A stretch of DNA of 64,000 nucleotides from Verrucomicrobiia bacterium (lineage in GTDB: Bacteria > Verrucomicrobiota > Verrucomicrobiia > Verrucomicrobiales > Akkermansiaceae), in NCBI GenBank assembly GCA_030431475.1, contig JAUIJD010000008.1:45474-109473 (forward strand), in the 5' to 3' direction. Each line of letters starts with the position of its first letter. Position 1 is the stretch's first letter. The translations under genes were made by a program, and so were the position numbers. Positions 35,604 through 44,721 of this stretch are shown here, one piece after another. The notes under the pieces are model-generated. The model was not told the DNA's origin. It saw only the letters and a list, made by a program, of their open reading frames with translations, and searched no databases.

Positions 35604-37577
35604 CTACTCCTCCGGTTCGAAGTCCTTCGGCGCGCGGACCACGCGGTCGACCGCGTGCTTGGTCAGGATGTTGCCGCGACTCCCGCGGCCCTTGATCGCC
35701 TGCTCGGCGAAATGGAACGGACGGGACAGGTTTCGAAGACGAAGGGCCGGCTTGATGTGGATCAACAGCATCTGATCGTTGCTCGCCTCCTCACTGTCGT
35801 GCACCGCGAAGTAGAAGATGCGCGACCCCTTCTTGCCTGGCGTGAGGTCGTATTCCTTGTCGCGGGTCACCCCGCCGACCCGGAACCGCTTCGCCAGCAC
35901 GGGCCCGTCGCGTCCGTCGCGGTAGATCATCGAATACACGAGATCCTCTTCCTTGCGGAACACCGCCACGTGCACCGGACGCTGGCCGACGAAGACCTTC
36001 TCGGCGACCTTCGCCACCTTCATCTTGCCGTCGGCGGTGAAGGCGATGATGTCGTCGATGGTCGAACACTTCTCGATCGGCTTTTCCTTCTTCAGACCGT
36101 AGCCCGCGAAGCCGTTCTTCTCGTCGAGATAGAGCGTCTCGGTCGCGGCCACGACCTGGGTGCGGTCGACCTTCTCAAACGAGGAAATCTCCGTCTTCCG
36201 CTCGCGGCCCTTGCCGAACTTCTTCTGCAGTTCCTTGAACCACCGGATGGTGAACTTCGTCAGCTGGCCCAGGTTCTTCTCGGTCTCGGCGATGGCCTCC
36301 TCGAGCTTGTTGATCTCCTCGTCCGCCTTGAAGGAGTCGTACTTGGAGATCCGCTTGATCTTGATCTCGGTGAGCCGGACGATGTCGTCCTCGGTCACCT
36401 CGCGCTTGAGCAGTTTCTTGAAGGGATCGAGTCCCTTGTCGATGGCCTCGATCACCGCTTCCCAGGTCTCGCATTCCTCGATGTCGCGGTAGATGCGGTT
36501 CTCGATGAAGATCTTCTCCAGCGAACTGAAGTGCCACTTCTCGTTCAACTCGCCGAGCCGGATCTTCAGCTCCATCTCCAGCAGGTCGCGGGTCTGGAAG
36601 GCACTCGCCTTGAGGATCTCCGACACCCCCATGAACTTCGGCTTTCCCTCGGTGATCACGCAGCCGTTCGGCGAGATGCTCATCTCGCAATCCGTGAAGG
36701 CGAAAAGCGCGTCGCGCGTGGTCTCCGCATCCGACCCGCTGGGCAGGTAGACGAGGATGTCGGCGTGTTCTGCGGTGTTGTCCTCGATCCGGGACACCTT
36801 GATCTTCCCCTTGTCACCCGCCGCGACGATGGACTCCATCAGACCGCCCGTCGTGGTGCCGAACGGAATCTCGGTGACCCGGAGCAGGTTCTTCTTCTCA
36901 ATCGAGATCCGTGCCCGCACCCGCACCTTGCCGCCACGCAGGCCGTCGCGGTAGTCGGAGGCGTCCATGATGCCCCCGGTGGGAAAGTCCGGCAGCAACT
37001 CGAACGCCTGCTTCCGCAGCGCGGCGATGCAGCCGTCGACGATCTCGTTGAAATTGTGCGGCAGCATCTTGCACGCGAGACCGACGGCGATGCCCTCGAC
37101 GCCCTGCGCCAGCAGCACGGGAAATTTCGACGGCAGCGTGATCGGCTCCTTGTTCCGGCCGTCGTAGCTCGGCGTCCACTCGGTGGTCTTCGGGTTGAAG
37201 AGCACCTCGAGCGCGAACTTGGTCAGCCGCGCCTCGATGTAACGTGGCGCCGCCGCCCCGTCGCCGGTGAGCGTGTTGCCCCAGTTTCCCTGGGTGTCGA
37301 TGAGCAGATCCTTCTGGCCGAGGTTCACCGTGGCGTCACCGATCGCGGCATCGCCGTGCGGGTGATACTTCATCGTGTTGCCGATGAGATTGGCGACCTT
37401 GTTGTAGCGGCCGTCGTCCAGTTCCTTCATCGAGTGAAGAATCCGGCGCTGGACGGGTTTCAACCCATCACCAAGGTGCGGCACCGCCCGCTCGAGGATC
37501 ACGTATGAGGCGTAATCGAGGAAATAGTCCGAATACATCTCGCCAAGCGAGACATGCTGGTCGGGGTCGGGGGCCAT
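35604..37577 (-). CDS. type IIA topoisomerase A subunit (short ParC/GyrA-like)
   Basis: A 657-residue subunit of the DNA-cutting type. It shows LERAVPHLGDGLKPVQRRIL, the YHPHGDAAIGDA segment and the catalytic tyrosine Y113 in AAPRYIEARL. A tower region and coiled coil follow (~390-460). The C-terminal part is short and lacks a GyrA box, so negative supercoiling is unlikely and a topoisomerase IV-like decatenation role fits better. The ATPase subunit gene is not adjacent: the neighbour upstream is a divergent glycosidase. It could also be the second gyrA-like copy known in some PVC and Bacteroidetes genomes. Confidence 0.88.
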   Translation of the reverse strand: MAPDPDQHVSLGEMYSDYFLDYASYVILERAVPHLGDGLKPVQRRILHSMKELDDGRYNKVANLIGNTMKYHPHGDAAIGDATVNLGQKDLLIDTQGNWGNTLTGDGAAAPRYIEARLTKFALEVLFNPKTTEWTPSYDGRNKEPITLPSKFPVLLAQGVEGIAVGLACKMLPHNFNEIVDGCIAALRKQAFELLPDFPTGGIMDASDYRDGLRGGKVRVRARISIEKKNLLRVTEIPFGTTTGGLMESIVAAGDKGKIKVSRIEDNTAEHADILVYLPSGSDAETTRDALFAFTDCEMSISPNGCVITEGKPKFMGVSEILKASAFQTRDLLEMELKIRLGELNEKWHFSSLEKIFIENRIYRDIEECETWEAVIEAIDKGLDPFKKLLKREVTEDDIVRLTEIKIKRISKYDSFKADEEINKLEEAIAETEKNLGQLTKFTIRWFKELQKKFGKGRERKTEISSFEKVDRTQVVAATETLYLDEKNGFAGYGLKKEKPIEKCSTIDDIIAFTADGKMKVAKVAEKVFVGQRPVHVAVFRKEEDLVYSMIYRDGRDGPVLAKRFRVGGVTRDKEYDLTPGKKGSRIFYFAVHDSEEASNDQMLLIHIKPALRLRNLSRPFHFAEQAIKGRGSRGNILTKHAVDRVVRAPKDFEPEE

Positions 37578-37693
37578 CGCGTCGGGCGATGGTTAAGGTT
37601 TCCGAAGCAATCGGCAAGAGGCTTTTCGCGGGCTTCGGGATTGGAACCGCGCCCCGGGAGTGCTGGCATGGACCGCGCCCCCGCTGCCACCTC

Positions 37694-40225
37694 ATGTTCC
37701 GCCGCTTCCTCCTCCTGCTCGCGCTTCCGGTTCTTGCCGAACCGGAGCTGCCGCCGTGGCCGGATGACACGGCGCCCACGACGCTTGAGATGCCGGAGTG
37801 GCCGGAGCTCGATCCGGAATCCCGCCCGTGGCTTCGCTGGCGCTGGTCCGCCGCGGGAGACGCTCCCGTCGATCCGACGCCCATCCTCAAGGAGATTTCG
37901 GAGGCGGGCTTCGGAGGCGTCGAGATCGTCCCGATCGGCCGCGCCGACGGGATCTGGCCCGGTCCCGGCTGGGTCGAACGCTGCCAGCTCACCGCCTCCG
38001 CCTGCGCCGAACTGGGCCTCGGCTTCGACCTGTCGCCGCAGATCGGTGAAGTCCCCGCCGCTCCCGACGATTTCGACCTCACCCGCGAACGCGCCCTCGC
38101 GCCGATCATGACCACCGTCACCGGCGGCCTCGTGGAGCTCGATCTCCCCGAGGGGAACCTCGAGGTCCTCGGCGCCTGGCCGGGCCAGGGAGCCCCGGTC
38201 GATCTTTTCGACTTCGTCGATCCCGAAAGCCTCCAGCTCCGATGGGAGGCGCCACCCGGCACGTGGAGAATCTTCGGCGCGATCCACGAGGCCGTGAGTG
38301 ACCGCATCGATCCCTTCTCACCCGCCGCCACCGTCGAGCGCCTGAGCCACTTCGACGAGCGATTCCTCTACGGAGATGCCCCGCTGCCCCGAGCCCGTTC
38401 GCTCGAGCGCACCCGACCGACCGCCGGCGATTGGTCCCCGGCGCTGCTGCCCGGCTTCGCCCGGCTCCGGGGATACGACCTGCGCGAGCATCTCCCGGTG
38501 CTGCTCGGCGACGACACGCCCGGCGCCGTCGAGCGCGTGCTTTCCGACTATCGCGAAACCCTCGACGACCTGCGCTACGAGACGCTGCTCGCGTGGCACG
38601 AGCACACCCGCAACCAGGGCTCCCTCTCCCGCAGCCTGCTGGCCGGCGACCCCGGCCACCCGCTCGACGTCCACGCGGTCGCCGACATCCCCGGCACCCT
38701 CGTCGACATCGCCGACGGCGAGGCCCCTCCCGTCACCGCACGCTTCGCGGCATCCGCCGCGCACCTGACCTACAAACCCATCGTCCAGGGCAGCCTGCGC
38801 ACCGACCGGCAACTCACGCCCCGACAGCTCAAGGCCACCGCCGACCGCCTCTGGCTCGCGGGCGCGAACCAGTTGATTCTCGATGGCCGCGGCACCTCGG
38901 AGGTTGCGGCGCCCCTCGATCCGGGCACCGGGCTCTGGCGCCACATCGAAGCCTTCACCGCCTACGTCGATCGCTGCCAGAGCGTGCTCCAGACCGGCGC
39001 CCCCGATCCCGACCTCCTGCTCTACTTCCCGTCCCACGATTTCCACGTCGAGCGCGGCGGACTGCCGGACGACCCCGTCCTCCGGGAACGCTGGCTCGAG
39101 CCGACCGGATTCCACCGCGCGGCCACGGCGCTCGACGAGGGAGGGGTCGGCTTCGACATTGTCGGCGACCGCCTGCTCCGTCAGGCCGTCGTCGCCGACG
39201 GCGAGATCATCCTCGGCGGGCTCAGCTACGCGGGCATCGTGCTCCCCGAAGTACGACGCCTCCCCGAGACCACCGCCACCTTCCTTCTCGACCTCGCCCG
39301 CTCCGGCGCCCGCATCGGCATCCTCGGCGAATGGCCGCGGGACGTTCCCGGCGTTCCCTCGCCCGACATCCGGCGCGGCACGCTGATCGGCGCGATCCAG
39401 GGCATGCCGGACTCGTCGGTCGCCGAAAGCCACGACCCGCTCGAGCTTGCGGGACTCCTCGGTGTCACGCCCGAGCCGATGGCCGGACACGGCCTCCGCT
39501 TCGTCCGTCGCAGCCACGCCGAGGGCCACCACTACTTCGTCGTCCACACCGGCGATCGTCCGCTCGACGAGTGGGTCCCGCTCGCCACCCCGGCCGCCTC
39601 GGTCCGGCTCCTCGACCCTCGCTTCCCGGAACGCACCGGCTTCACCGGCGTGCGCCCGGACGACGGACGGGCGACCGTCCGACTGCAGCTCGAACCCGGC
39701 GAGACCCGCATCCTCCGCACCTACCGCGAGGAGCAGATCGCCGACGCCCTCTGGAAAGAGCTGGCAAACGATCGCGCTCCCGTTTCCATCGCCGGCACCT
39801 GGAATCTCGAGTTCCTCGAGGGAGGGCCCGAGCTGCCGTCCCCGGTCGCCACCCCGGTGCTGGGATCGTGGAAAACCCTGGCCGACCCCGCGGCGGCCGG
39901 GTTCACCGGGGTCGCCCGCTACTCCATCGAGTTCCAACTGCCGGAAGCGGACGGGGTCCGGTGGCTCCTTGATCTCGGCAGGGTCTTCCACACCGCCGAG
40001 ATCCACCTCAACGGCAGCCCCGCCGGCACCGCCTTCGCGCCGCCGCACCGGTTCGACGTCGGAGCCCTGCTCAAACCGGGCACCAACACGCTGAGCATCC
40101 ACGTTTCGAACCTCCTCGCCCCGGATCGCCCGGAGATCCCGGCCGGCCTCCTCGGCCCCGTGCGCCTGATCCCGCTCGCCGAGAATCCCGAGATCCCCAC
40201 TGGTCAGGACGACGAATCCGGTTAG
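37694..40225 (+). CDS. secreted GH106-like glycoside hydrolase
   Basis: An 843-residue protein with a signal peptide (MFRRFLLLLALPVLAEP). The start is taken at ATG 37694; the frame extends upstream only as antisense to the topoisomerase gene. The N-terminal barrel begins with PWLRWRWSA and ISEAGFGGVEIVPIG, as in alpha-L-rhamnosidases of family GH106. The C-terminal sugar-binding jelly roll reads GTWNLEFLEGGPELPSP and ARYSIEFQLPEADGVRWLLD, followed by LGRVFHTAEIHLNG. It probably cleaves rhamnose-type residues from polysaccharides outside the cell. The SGNH esterase starts 8 bases downstream. Confidence 0.78.
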   Translation: MFRRFLLLLALPVLAEPELPPWPDDTAPTTLEMPEWPELDPESRPWLRWRWSAAGDAPVDPTPILKEISEAGFGGVEIVPIGRADGIWPGPGWVERCQLTASACAELGLGFDLSPQIGEVPAAPDDFDLTRERALAPIMTTVTGGLVELDLPEGNLEVLGAWPGQGAPVDLFDFVDPESLQLRWEAPPGTWRIFGAIHEAVSDRIDPFSPAATVERLSHFDERFLYGDAPLPRARSLERTRPTAGDWSPALLPGFARLRGYDLREHLPVLLGDDTPGAVERVLSDYRETLDDLRYETLLAWHEHTRNQGSLSRSLLAGDPGHPLDVHAVADIPGTLVDIADGEAPPVTARFAASAAHLTYKPIVQGSLRTDRQLTPRQLKATADRLWLAGANQLILDGRGTSEVAAPLDPGTGLWRHIEAFTAYVDRCQSVLQTGAPDPDLLLYFPSHDFHVERGGLPDDPVLRERWLEPTGFHRAATALDEGGVGFDIVGDRLLRQAVVADGEIILGGLSYAGIVLPEVRRLPETTATFLLDLARSGARIGILGEWPRDVPGVPSPDIRRGTLIGAIQGMPDSSVAESHDPLELAGLLGVTPEPMAGHGLRFVRRSHAEGHHYFVVHTGDRPLDEWVPLATPAASVRLLDPRFPERTGFTGVRPDDGRATVRLQLEPGETRILRTYREEQIADALWKELANDRAPVSIAGTWNLEFLEGGPELPSPVATPVLGSWKTLADPAAAGFTGVARYSIEFQLPEADGVRWLLDLGRVFHTAEIHLNGSPAGTAFAPPHRFDVGALLKPGTNTLSIHVSNLLAPDRPEIPAGLLGPVRLIPLAENPEIPTGQDDESG

Positions 40226-40233
40226 GTTCCGGC

Positions 40234-41619
40234 ATGCTCCGCCCGTTCGCCCTCGCCTTCGCGCTGCTGCTGCCCGCCGCCGCGCAGGTCAAGATCCTGA
40301 CCATCGGCGACAGCCTCACGGATGAGTATGGTGCCATCACCGACCTCGCGTCCTTCATCACGATCGACAGCGTCTATCCGGAGCCGGATCCCCCGAATCC
40401 CGACGACAACCCCCGCGCCTTCAACTGGCCGGAGATCCTCGAGCTGAAGCGCTCCACGGAAGCCGACTTCGGCACCTTCGGCGAGTGGGGAGGGCTCACT
40501 TTCCTGTTTGATGTAATCCCGGTCCCTTTCGGAGACCTCCGCTACAAGGGCTTCGAGTACAACTTCGCCGTCGCCTCGACCACCAGCACCGACTGGGTGG
40601 ATCTCCTCACCGGAAACTCCTCAAGCAACGGCTTCCCGCTGGCGGGCGTCTTTTTTCCCAACACCCGCAACGCCCTCTTCGACGCGCTTCCCGAAGTTGA
40701 CGTGGTCGTCATCTTCCTCGGCGGCAACGACCTGAAGAACGAATACAACGACCTGTTCAACGACAACGAACCGGCCACCTACTACGACGACCTCCAGACA
40801 CGTCTCGACACGATCCACGGGATCATCCGCGGCCGGCGGGCCGACGTGCCCATCATCGTCGCCACGGTCCCGGATGTCGGCGCCACGCCGAACGTTTTCG
40901 AAACCTACAACATCCCCGCCCAGCAGGTCACCACGCGAGCCAAGATCGAGGCGCTGAACCAGAGCATCATCAGCCACTTCTCGGCCAAGCCCGCCACCGG
41001 CGTGGCGCGCGTCGACCGCCTGACGTCCGACATCCTCGACATCATCCTCGGCATCGAGCCGGCTCCCTACGATCTCAACGGCACCCCGTTCGTGATCGGC
41101 GGCGATCCCTACAACTCGCCCGAGTATCTCTTCTGCAAGGATGAGTTCCATCCGAACACCGTCGCCCAGTCCCTGATCGCCAACGAGATCATCGAGGCGA
41201 TCAACCAGTTCTACCCCGATGCCGTGACGCCCTTGAGCAACCGGGAGATCCTCGAGGAGCTTCTCTTCCTCGATCCCGACCAGCCCTACCTCGACTGGGT
41301 CGCCGGATTCGCCCTCGCACTGGATGGTCCGGACGACGACCCCGATCGCGACGGCCTCCCGAACCTCGTCGAAATGATCCTCGGCACCCCGCCGAACGCC
41401 TTTTCCACGCCTTTCACCGGATCCTGGCCGGACGGCGTTTCCTGGACTCCTGCCGACGAAAGCTACGCGACCCTTGCGGCCGAGGAATCTCCCGACCTGA
41501 GCGGCTGGACCCCGGTCCCGCCGGCCCGCCTCTCGGTCAACGGCTCCCAGATCACGGCGACACCGCCTGCCGGGGCCGACCGCCAGTTCCTCCGCCTCGA
41601 GGCCACCCCTCGCCCCTGA
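40234..41619 (+). CDS. secreted SGNH/GDSL esterase
   Basis: A 461-residue exported protein with signal peptide MLRPFALAFALLLPAAAQ. The catalytic blocks are ILTIGDSLTDEYG (Ser near 26), IFLGGNDL (Asn block III), and CKDEFHPN (Asp/His). The C-terminal ~110 residues contain a DPDRDGLPNLVEMILGTPP module, which in Verrucomicrobia often ends secreted proteins. The gene is 8 bases after the GH106-like gene, so deacylation and deglycosylation of the same substrate is plausible. A clear terminator follows. Confidence 0.88.
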   Translation: MLRPFALAFALLLPAAAQVKILTIGDSLTDEYGAITDLASFITIDSVYPEPDPPNPDDNPRAFNWPEILELKRSTEADFGTFGEWGGLTFLFDVIPVPFGDLRYKGFEYNFAVASTTSTDWVDLLTGNSSSNGFPLAGVFFPNTRNALFDALPEVDVVVIFLGGNDLKNEYNDLFNDNEPATYYDDLQTRLDTIHGIIRGRRADVPIIVATVPDVGATPNVFETYNIPAQQVTTRAKIEALNQSIISHFSAKPATGVARVDRLTSDILDIILGIEPAPYDLNGTPFVIGGDPYNSPEYLFCKDEFHPNTVAQSLIANEIIEAINQFYPDAVTPLSNREILEELLFLDPDQPYLDWVAGFALALDGPDDDPDRDGLPNLVEMILGTPPNAFSTPFTGSWPDGVSWTPADESYATLAAEESPDLSGWTPVPPARLSVNGSQITATPPAGADRQFLRLEATPRP

Positions 41620-41623
41620 AAAC

Positions 41624-41658
41624 AAGAAAGGACCGCGCACTCACGCGGTCCTTTTCTT
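41624..41658 (+). terminator. rho-independent terminator after the SGNH esterase gene
   Basis: A stem AAGAAAGGACCGCG / CGCGGTCCTTTTCTT with a 6-base loop (CACTCA), within 5 bases of the stop codon. The A-rich/T-rich arms could make it work in both directions. Confidence 0.88.
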
Positions 41659-41765
41659 GGTGTCATGAAACCGGGGCCTCTACTCCCGGCAACAAGCGCA
41701 GAGTGCCCGAAGACCGCCATCTTGTCATGTCACCAAATATTGGGACACGGAAGGGACGCGTGGCG

Positions 41766-41866
41766 GCGGCATCCCTGCCGCAGGCGGTCGCGGCGGCTTC
41801 CAGCCGCCATGCTCGGGAACGGTGCGGCTGGAAGCCGCCTGAACGGCCTGCCGCTGGAAGCGGCAG
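41766..41866. repeat. cluster of four GCGGC palindromes with TTCCA/TGGAA loops
   Basis: Four hairpins lie between the convergent esterase and response-regulator genes. They are GCGGC-ATCCCT-GCCGC (41766-41781), GGCGGC-TTCCA-GCCGCC (41792-41808), GCGGC-TGGAA-GCCGC (41824-41838) and CTGCCGC-TGGAA-GCGGCAG (41848-41866). They share their design with 23222-23263. Confidence 0.75.
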
Positions 41867-41871
41867 CCACC

Positions 41872-42540
41872 CTACGACAAATCCAGCAATCCCCGGCGGA
41901 TTGCTTCGCTGACGGCCGCCGGCAGACTGCGCACGTGCAGCTTGTCGAAGCTCCGCCGGATGTACTCGGTCACCGAGTGGGTGCTGAGTTCCAACTCGTC
42001 GGCGATCTCCTGACGCGTCATCCCCTTGGCCGAGAGCTGGAGCACCTCGCACTCGCGGTCCGAGAGGGTTTCGGCGTCGGCGATCGGGCTCAGCTTGCGA
42101 AAGCTCGAGAGGATCATCCCCGCGATCTTCGGGTCGAGCGGCGTCCCTCCGGCCAGCACCTCCTCCAGCGTTTCGATCAACCGGGTCGCACTTCCGGCCT
42201 TCACCAGGTAGCCGTGGGCTCCCGCCTCGAGGGCCGCGAACACCTTCTCCTTGTCGGTGAAGGCGGTCAGCACCAGCACCTGCGAGAGCGGCAGGACCTC
42301 GCGCACCTGGCGAATGCCTTCGATGCCGCTCATCCCCGGGAGACCGAGATCTGAAAGGACGACATCCGCCTCCAACCCGCCGCGCATCGCCTCAAGCGCA
42401 TCCTCCATCGTCGAGAAATCCCCGACGCATTCGTAGCCCCGATCCTCGAGCACCATCGAAACCGACTCGCGGAAATCGGCATGGTCCTCGACCAGGATCA
42501 CCCGGGTCGCCCGCTCGGCTTTCTTCTCGTCCTTCGCCAC
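41872..42540 (-). CDS. NarL/FixJ-type response regulator
   Basis: A receiver domain (VILVEDHADFRESVSMVLED, phospho-acceptor Asp in VVLSDLGLPGMSG, switch Lys in GYLVKAG) followed by a LuxR-type helix-turn-helix (LSDRECEVLQLSAKGMTRQE, then STHSVTEYIRRSF). I place the start at GTG 42540, giving 222 residues just after the kinase stop. A TTG at 42576 in the same frame would overlap the kinase by 29 bases. It is the partner of the adjacent histidine kinase and should act as a transcription activator or repressor. Confidence 0.9.
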   Translation of the reverse strand: MAKDEKKAERATRVILVEDHADFRESVSMVLEDRGYECVGDFSTMEDALEAMRGGLEADVVLSDLGLPGMSGIEGIRQVREVLPLSQVLVLTAFTDKEKVFAALEAGAHGYLVKAGSATRLIETLEEVLAGGTPLDPKIAGMILSSFRKLSPIADAETLSDRECEVLQLSAKGMTRQEIADELELSTHSVTEYIRRSFDKLHVRSLPAAVSEAIRRGLLDLS

Positions 42541-42547
42541 GACCGGA

Positions 42548-44584
42548 TCATGCGCCTTTCTGCGGTCCGGAGGCAATCCCCGCGTCCCGTCGTTTTCCCT
42601 TCTTCAGGGGGATCGCGAGATGCAGCACGGTGCCCCCGCCCTCCTCGCTCTTGAAGCCAAACTCCGCACGCAGCGCTTCCGCCCGCTGGCGAAGGGCCCG
42701 CAAGGTCGACGGTCTCTCGCGCTTCGCCGCCGGAATGCCCGACCCGTCGTCCGTGATCCGAAGGGCGATCACCCCGTCCGCTTCCTCGAGATGAATGGTC
42801 ACGCGCCGGGCGTCGGCGTGACGGAGGATGTTGTGCAGCGCCTCGCGGAAATAGAGGAAGAGGTGGCGGTTCGCCTCGTCGGAAAGCTCCGTCTGCCAGG
42901 CCGACTCGTTGGCGCTGAACTTCCACTCGAGTCGCTCGAGCATGATGGAAGCGGTTTCCCGAAGGTGCTCCGCGGTCGCGATCCGGGCCCCACCGTGCGG
43001 CCGCAAAAGCCAGACGATGTCGCGCACGGCGCTCACGGTTTCCGCCGCGATCCGCTGGATGCGGCTCAGCTCCTTCGACGGCCCGGTGCGCCCCTCGGCG
43101 AGATCGGCGAACATCTGGATGCTCCCGAGGTTGCTCCCGACCTCGTCGTGCAGGTCGCCGGCGATCCGCTCGCGCACTTTCCGCAACTGCTGGCGCTCGC
43201 GCACGCGGTAGCGCAGCGGCAGGATCACCAGGGCCAGCGCGCCGACACCGCCCAGAAGTCCGAGGCCCCACAGCCCGGCCCGCCGCCAGTCGCCGACGAT
43301 GTCCGCCGCCTCCCGCCGCAGGTCGTGGCGCCGGGTTTCGAGATCCAGGCGTTGGTCGATCGCACCGAGCCATTCCTGCACCGGCACCAGCCGCCCGTCC
43401 GGCCCGAAGCCGTCGCAGAGGCTGACCGTGCTCCAGAAACGCGCTCCGGAGGCGATCACGTTGCCCATCCCGTCCGGCGAGCGCACCCGCGCGCCGAGAG
43501 CGACGTTCTCGTTTCCATCCCACAGCTCGACCTCGCTCAGCGCGAGAAAGGCGGGATAGCTCTCGAAAGGCTTCCACAGCCGCGTCGCCTCGATCCGCAC
43601 GAAGCGCCCGCTGACCTCCCCCAGCGGCAGCGACACCGGATTGTGACCCGGGTTGCGCATCGCCCGCTCCGCCACGGGATCGGTGCTGTCCAGCGCGTCT
43701 CTCCGATCCGCCACCTTCACCTGGAACGCCTGCGGAAAGCCGAACCCGCTCGGAAGATCCGAGGTCGGTCGCCGCGCCGGAATCAGGCGCAGGCGCTCGA
43801 ACGAACGGGAAGCGCCGAGATCGAGTTCGAGCCAGGTCAATTCGTCGGCCTTCTCCCGGCCGCGTGACAGCCAGCCGATGTTGCGGTGCTCGCCGCCGAA
43901 CCGCTCGGGCAAGCCCAGCGGCGTCTGGCCATCGACCAGGTAGGGCGGACTCCACTGCCAGGGCGCCGACGAATTCTGGCCGCCCGGGTGCGTGACCTCC
44001 GCTCCCGAAGCGAGATCATCTTCCCCGCCGAAGACGAAGACCTCCGACCAGGCATGCACGAAACGGTCGGCATCCTTCCGGAGGCGCCGGGCCACGACCC
44101 TCATGCCGGCCGCCTCCACCGGCTGCTCGAGGCGGAAAACGAAGGGATGGCCGGCACGCACGGGATGCTTCCAGGCCTTCACGACCTCCGCCACCACCGT
44201 GACCACCCCGCCGTCGCCGTCGATCAACTCCACCCGGAACTCATCCGGCATGCCATACTGGCGGTTGAGCCCCTCGATCTCGTAGCGCCGCGCCGGCACC
44301 AGCGCGATGAAATCGACCATCGACATCGCCTCCCAGCGGATCTCGATCGGAAACTCCCCGCGCTCCTCCCGGTGAAGGCTCGCGAAGCCACCGGTGCCCC
44401 CCTGATCATCCAACGGCAGCGTCGGCAACCCGACCAGATCCCCGTCGATGCGGGACAGCTCACCGTCGATCTCGGACAAGCGCCCGCTGAACTTCCTCGC
44501 GAGGTCCTCCTCCCACTCCGCCGCTCCGGCCACGCTCCCGGAAAACAGAAGCGCCACCGCCGCTCGCAACATCGCCCGGTTCAT
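42548..44584 (-). CDS. sensor histidine kinase (HisKA_3 type) with discoidin-like periplasmic region
   Basis: About 678 residues from ATG 44584 (MNRAMLRAAVALLFSGSVAG, signal peptide). The large periplasmic region has two discoidin-like beta domains (WLELDLGASRSFERLRLIPA ... RFVRIEATRLW ... LSEVELWDGNENVALGARV), which suggests sugar sensing. One membrane helix near 465 (LWGLGLLGGVGALALVIL) is followed by the H-box AGDLHDEVGSNLGSIQ and the ATPase motifs ALHNILRHADA and ITDDGSGIP. A start further upstream at 44689 is in frame but unlikely. It overlaps or abuts the response-regulator gene. Probable control of nearby polysaccharide genes is inference. Confidence 0.9.
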   Translation of the reverse strand: MNRAMLRAAVALLFSGSVAGAAEWEEDLARKFSGRLSEIDGELSRIDGDLVGLPTLPLDDQGGTGGFASLHREERGEFPIEIRWEAMSMVDFIALVPARRYEIEGLNRQYGMPDEFRVELIDGDGGVVTVVAEVVKAWKHPVRAGHPFVFRLEQPVEAAGMRVVARRLRKDADRFVHAWSEVFVFGGEDDLASGAEVTHPGGQNSSAPWQWSPPYLVDGQTPLGLPERFGGEHRNIGWLSRGREKADELTWLELDLGASRSFERLRLIPARRPTSDLPSGFGFPQAFQVKVADRRDALDSTDPVAERAMRNPGHNPVSLPLGEVSGRFVRIEATRLWKPFESYPAFLALSEVELWDGNENVALGARVRSPDGMGNVIASGARFWSTVSLCDGFGPDGRLVPVQEWLGAIDQRLDLETRRHDLRREAADIVGDWRRAGLWGLGLLGGVGALALVILPLRYRVRERQQLRKVRERIAGDLHDEVGSNLGSIQMFADLAEGRTGPSKELSRIQRIAAETVSAVRDIVWLLRPHGGARIATAEHLRETASIMLERLEWKFSANESAWQTELSDEANRHLFLYFREALHNILRHADARRVTIHLEEADGVIALRITDDGSGIPAAKRERPSTLRALRQRAEALRAEFGFKSEEGGGTVLHLAIPLKKGKRRDAGIASGPQKGA

Positions 44585-44721
44585 CGTGGCGGCAGCTAAA
44601 CAGGATTCCCCCGCGACCGGGAGCCCGGATTTCCAGCCGGGCCCGGACCGAACCTGGCGACGATTCCGCCGGATATTTAGGATTTCCAAAGCACCTGCTT
44701 CGTGTTTCTCCTTGGCGCCGT

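Noticed and set aside
33474..37508. 1344-codon open frame on the plus strand
   Set aside because: Runs antisense across two well-supported genes (triple hydrolase and topoisomerase subunit) and the gap between them. No family motifs.
41766..41866. CRISPR-like array
   Set aside because: The units are palindromes of different lengths with no constant repeat or spacer size, and no cas genes are present.
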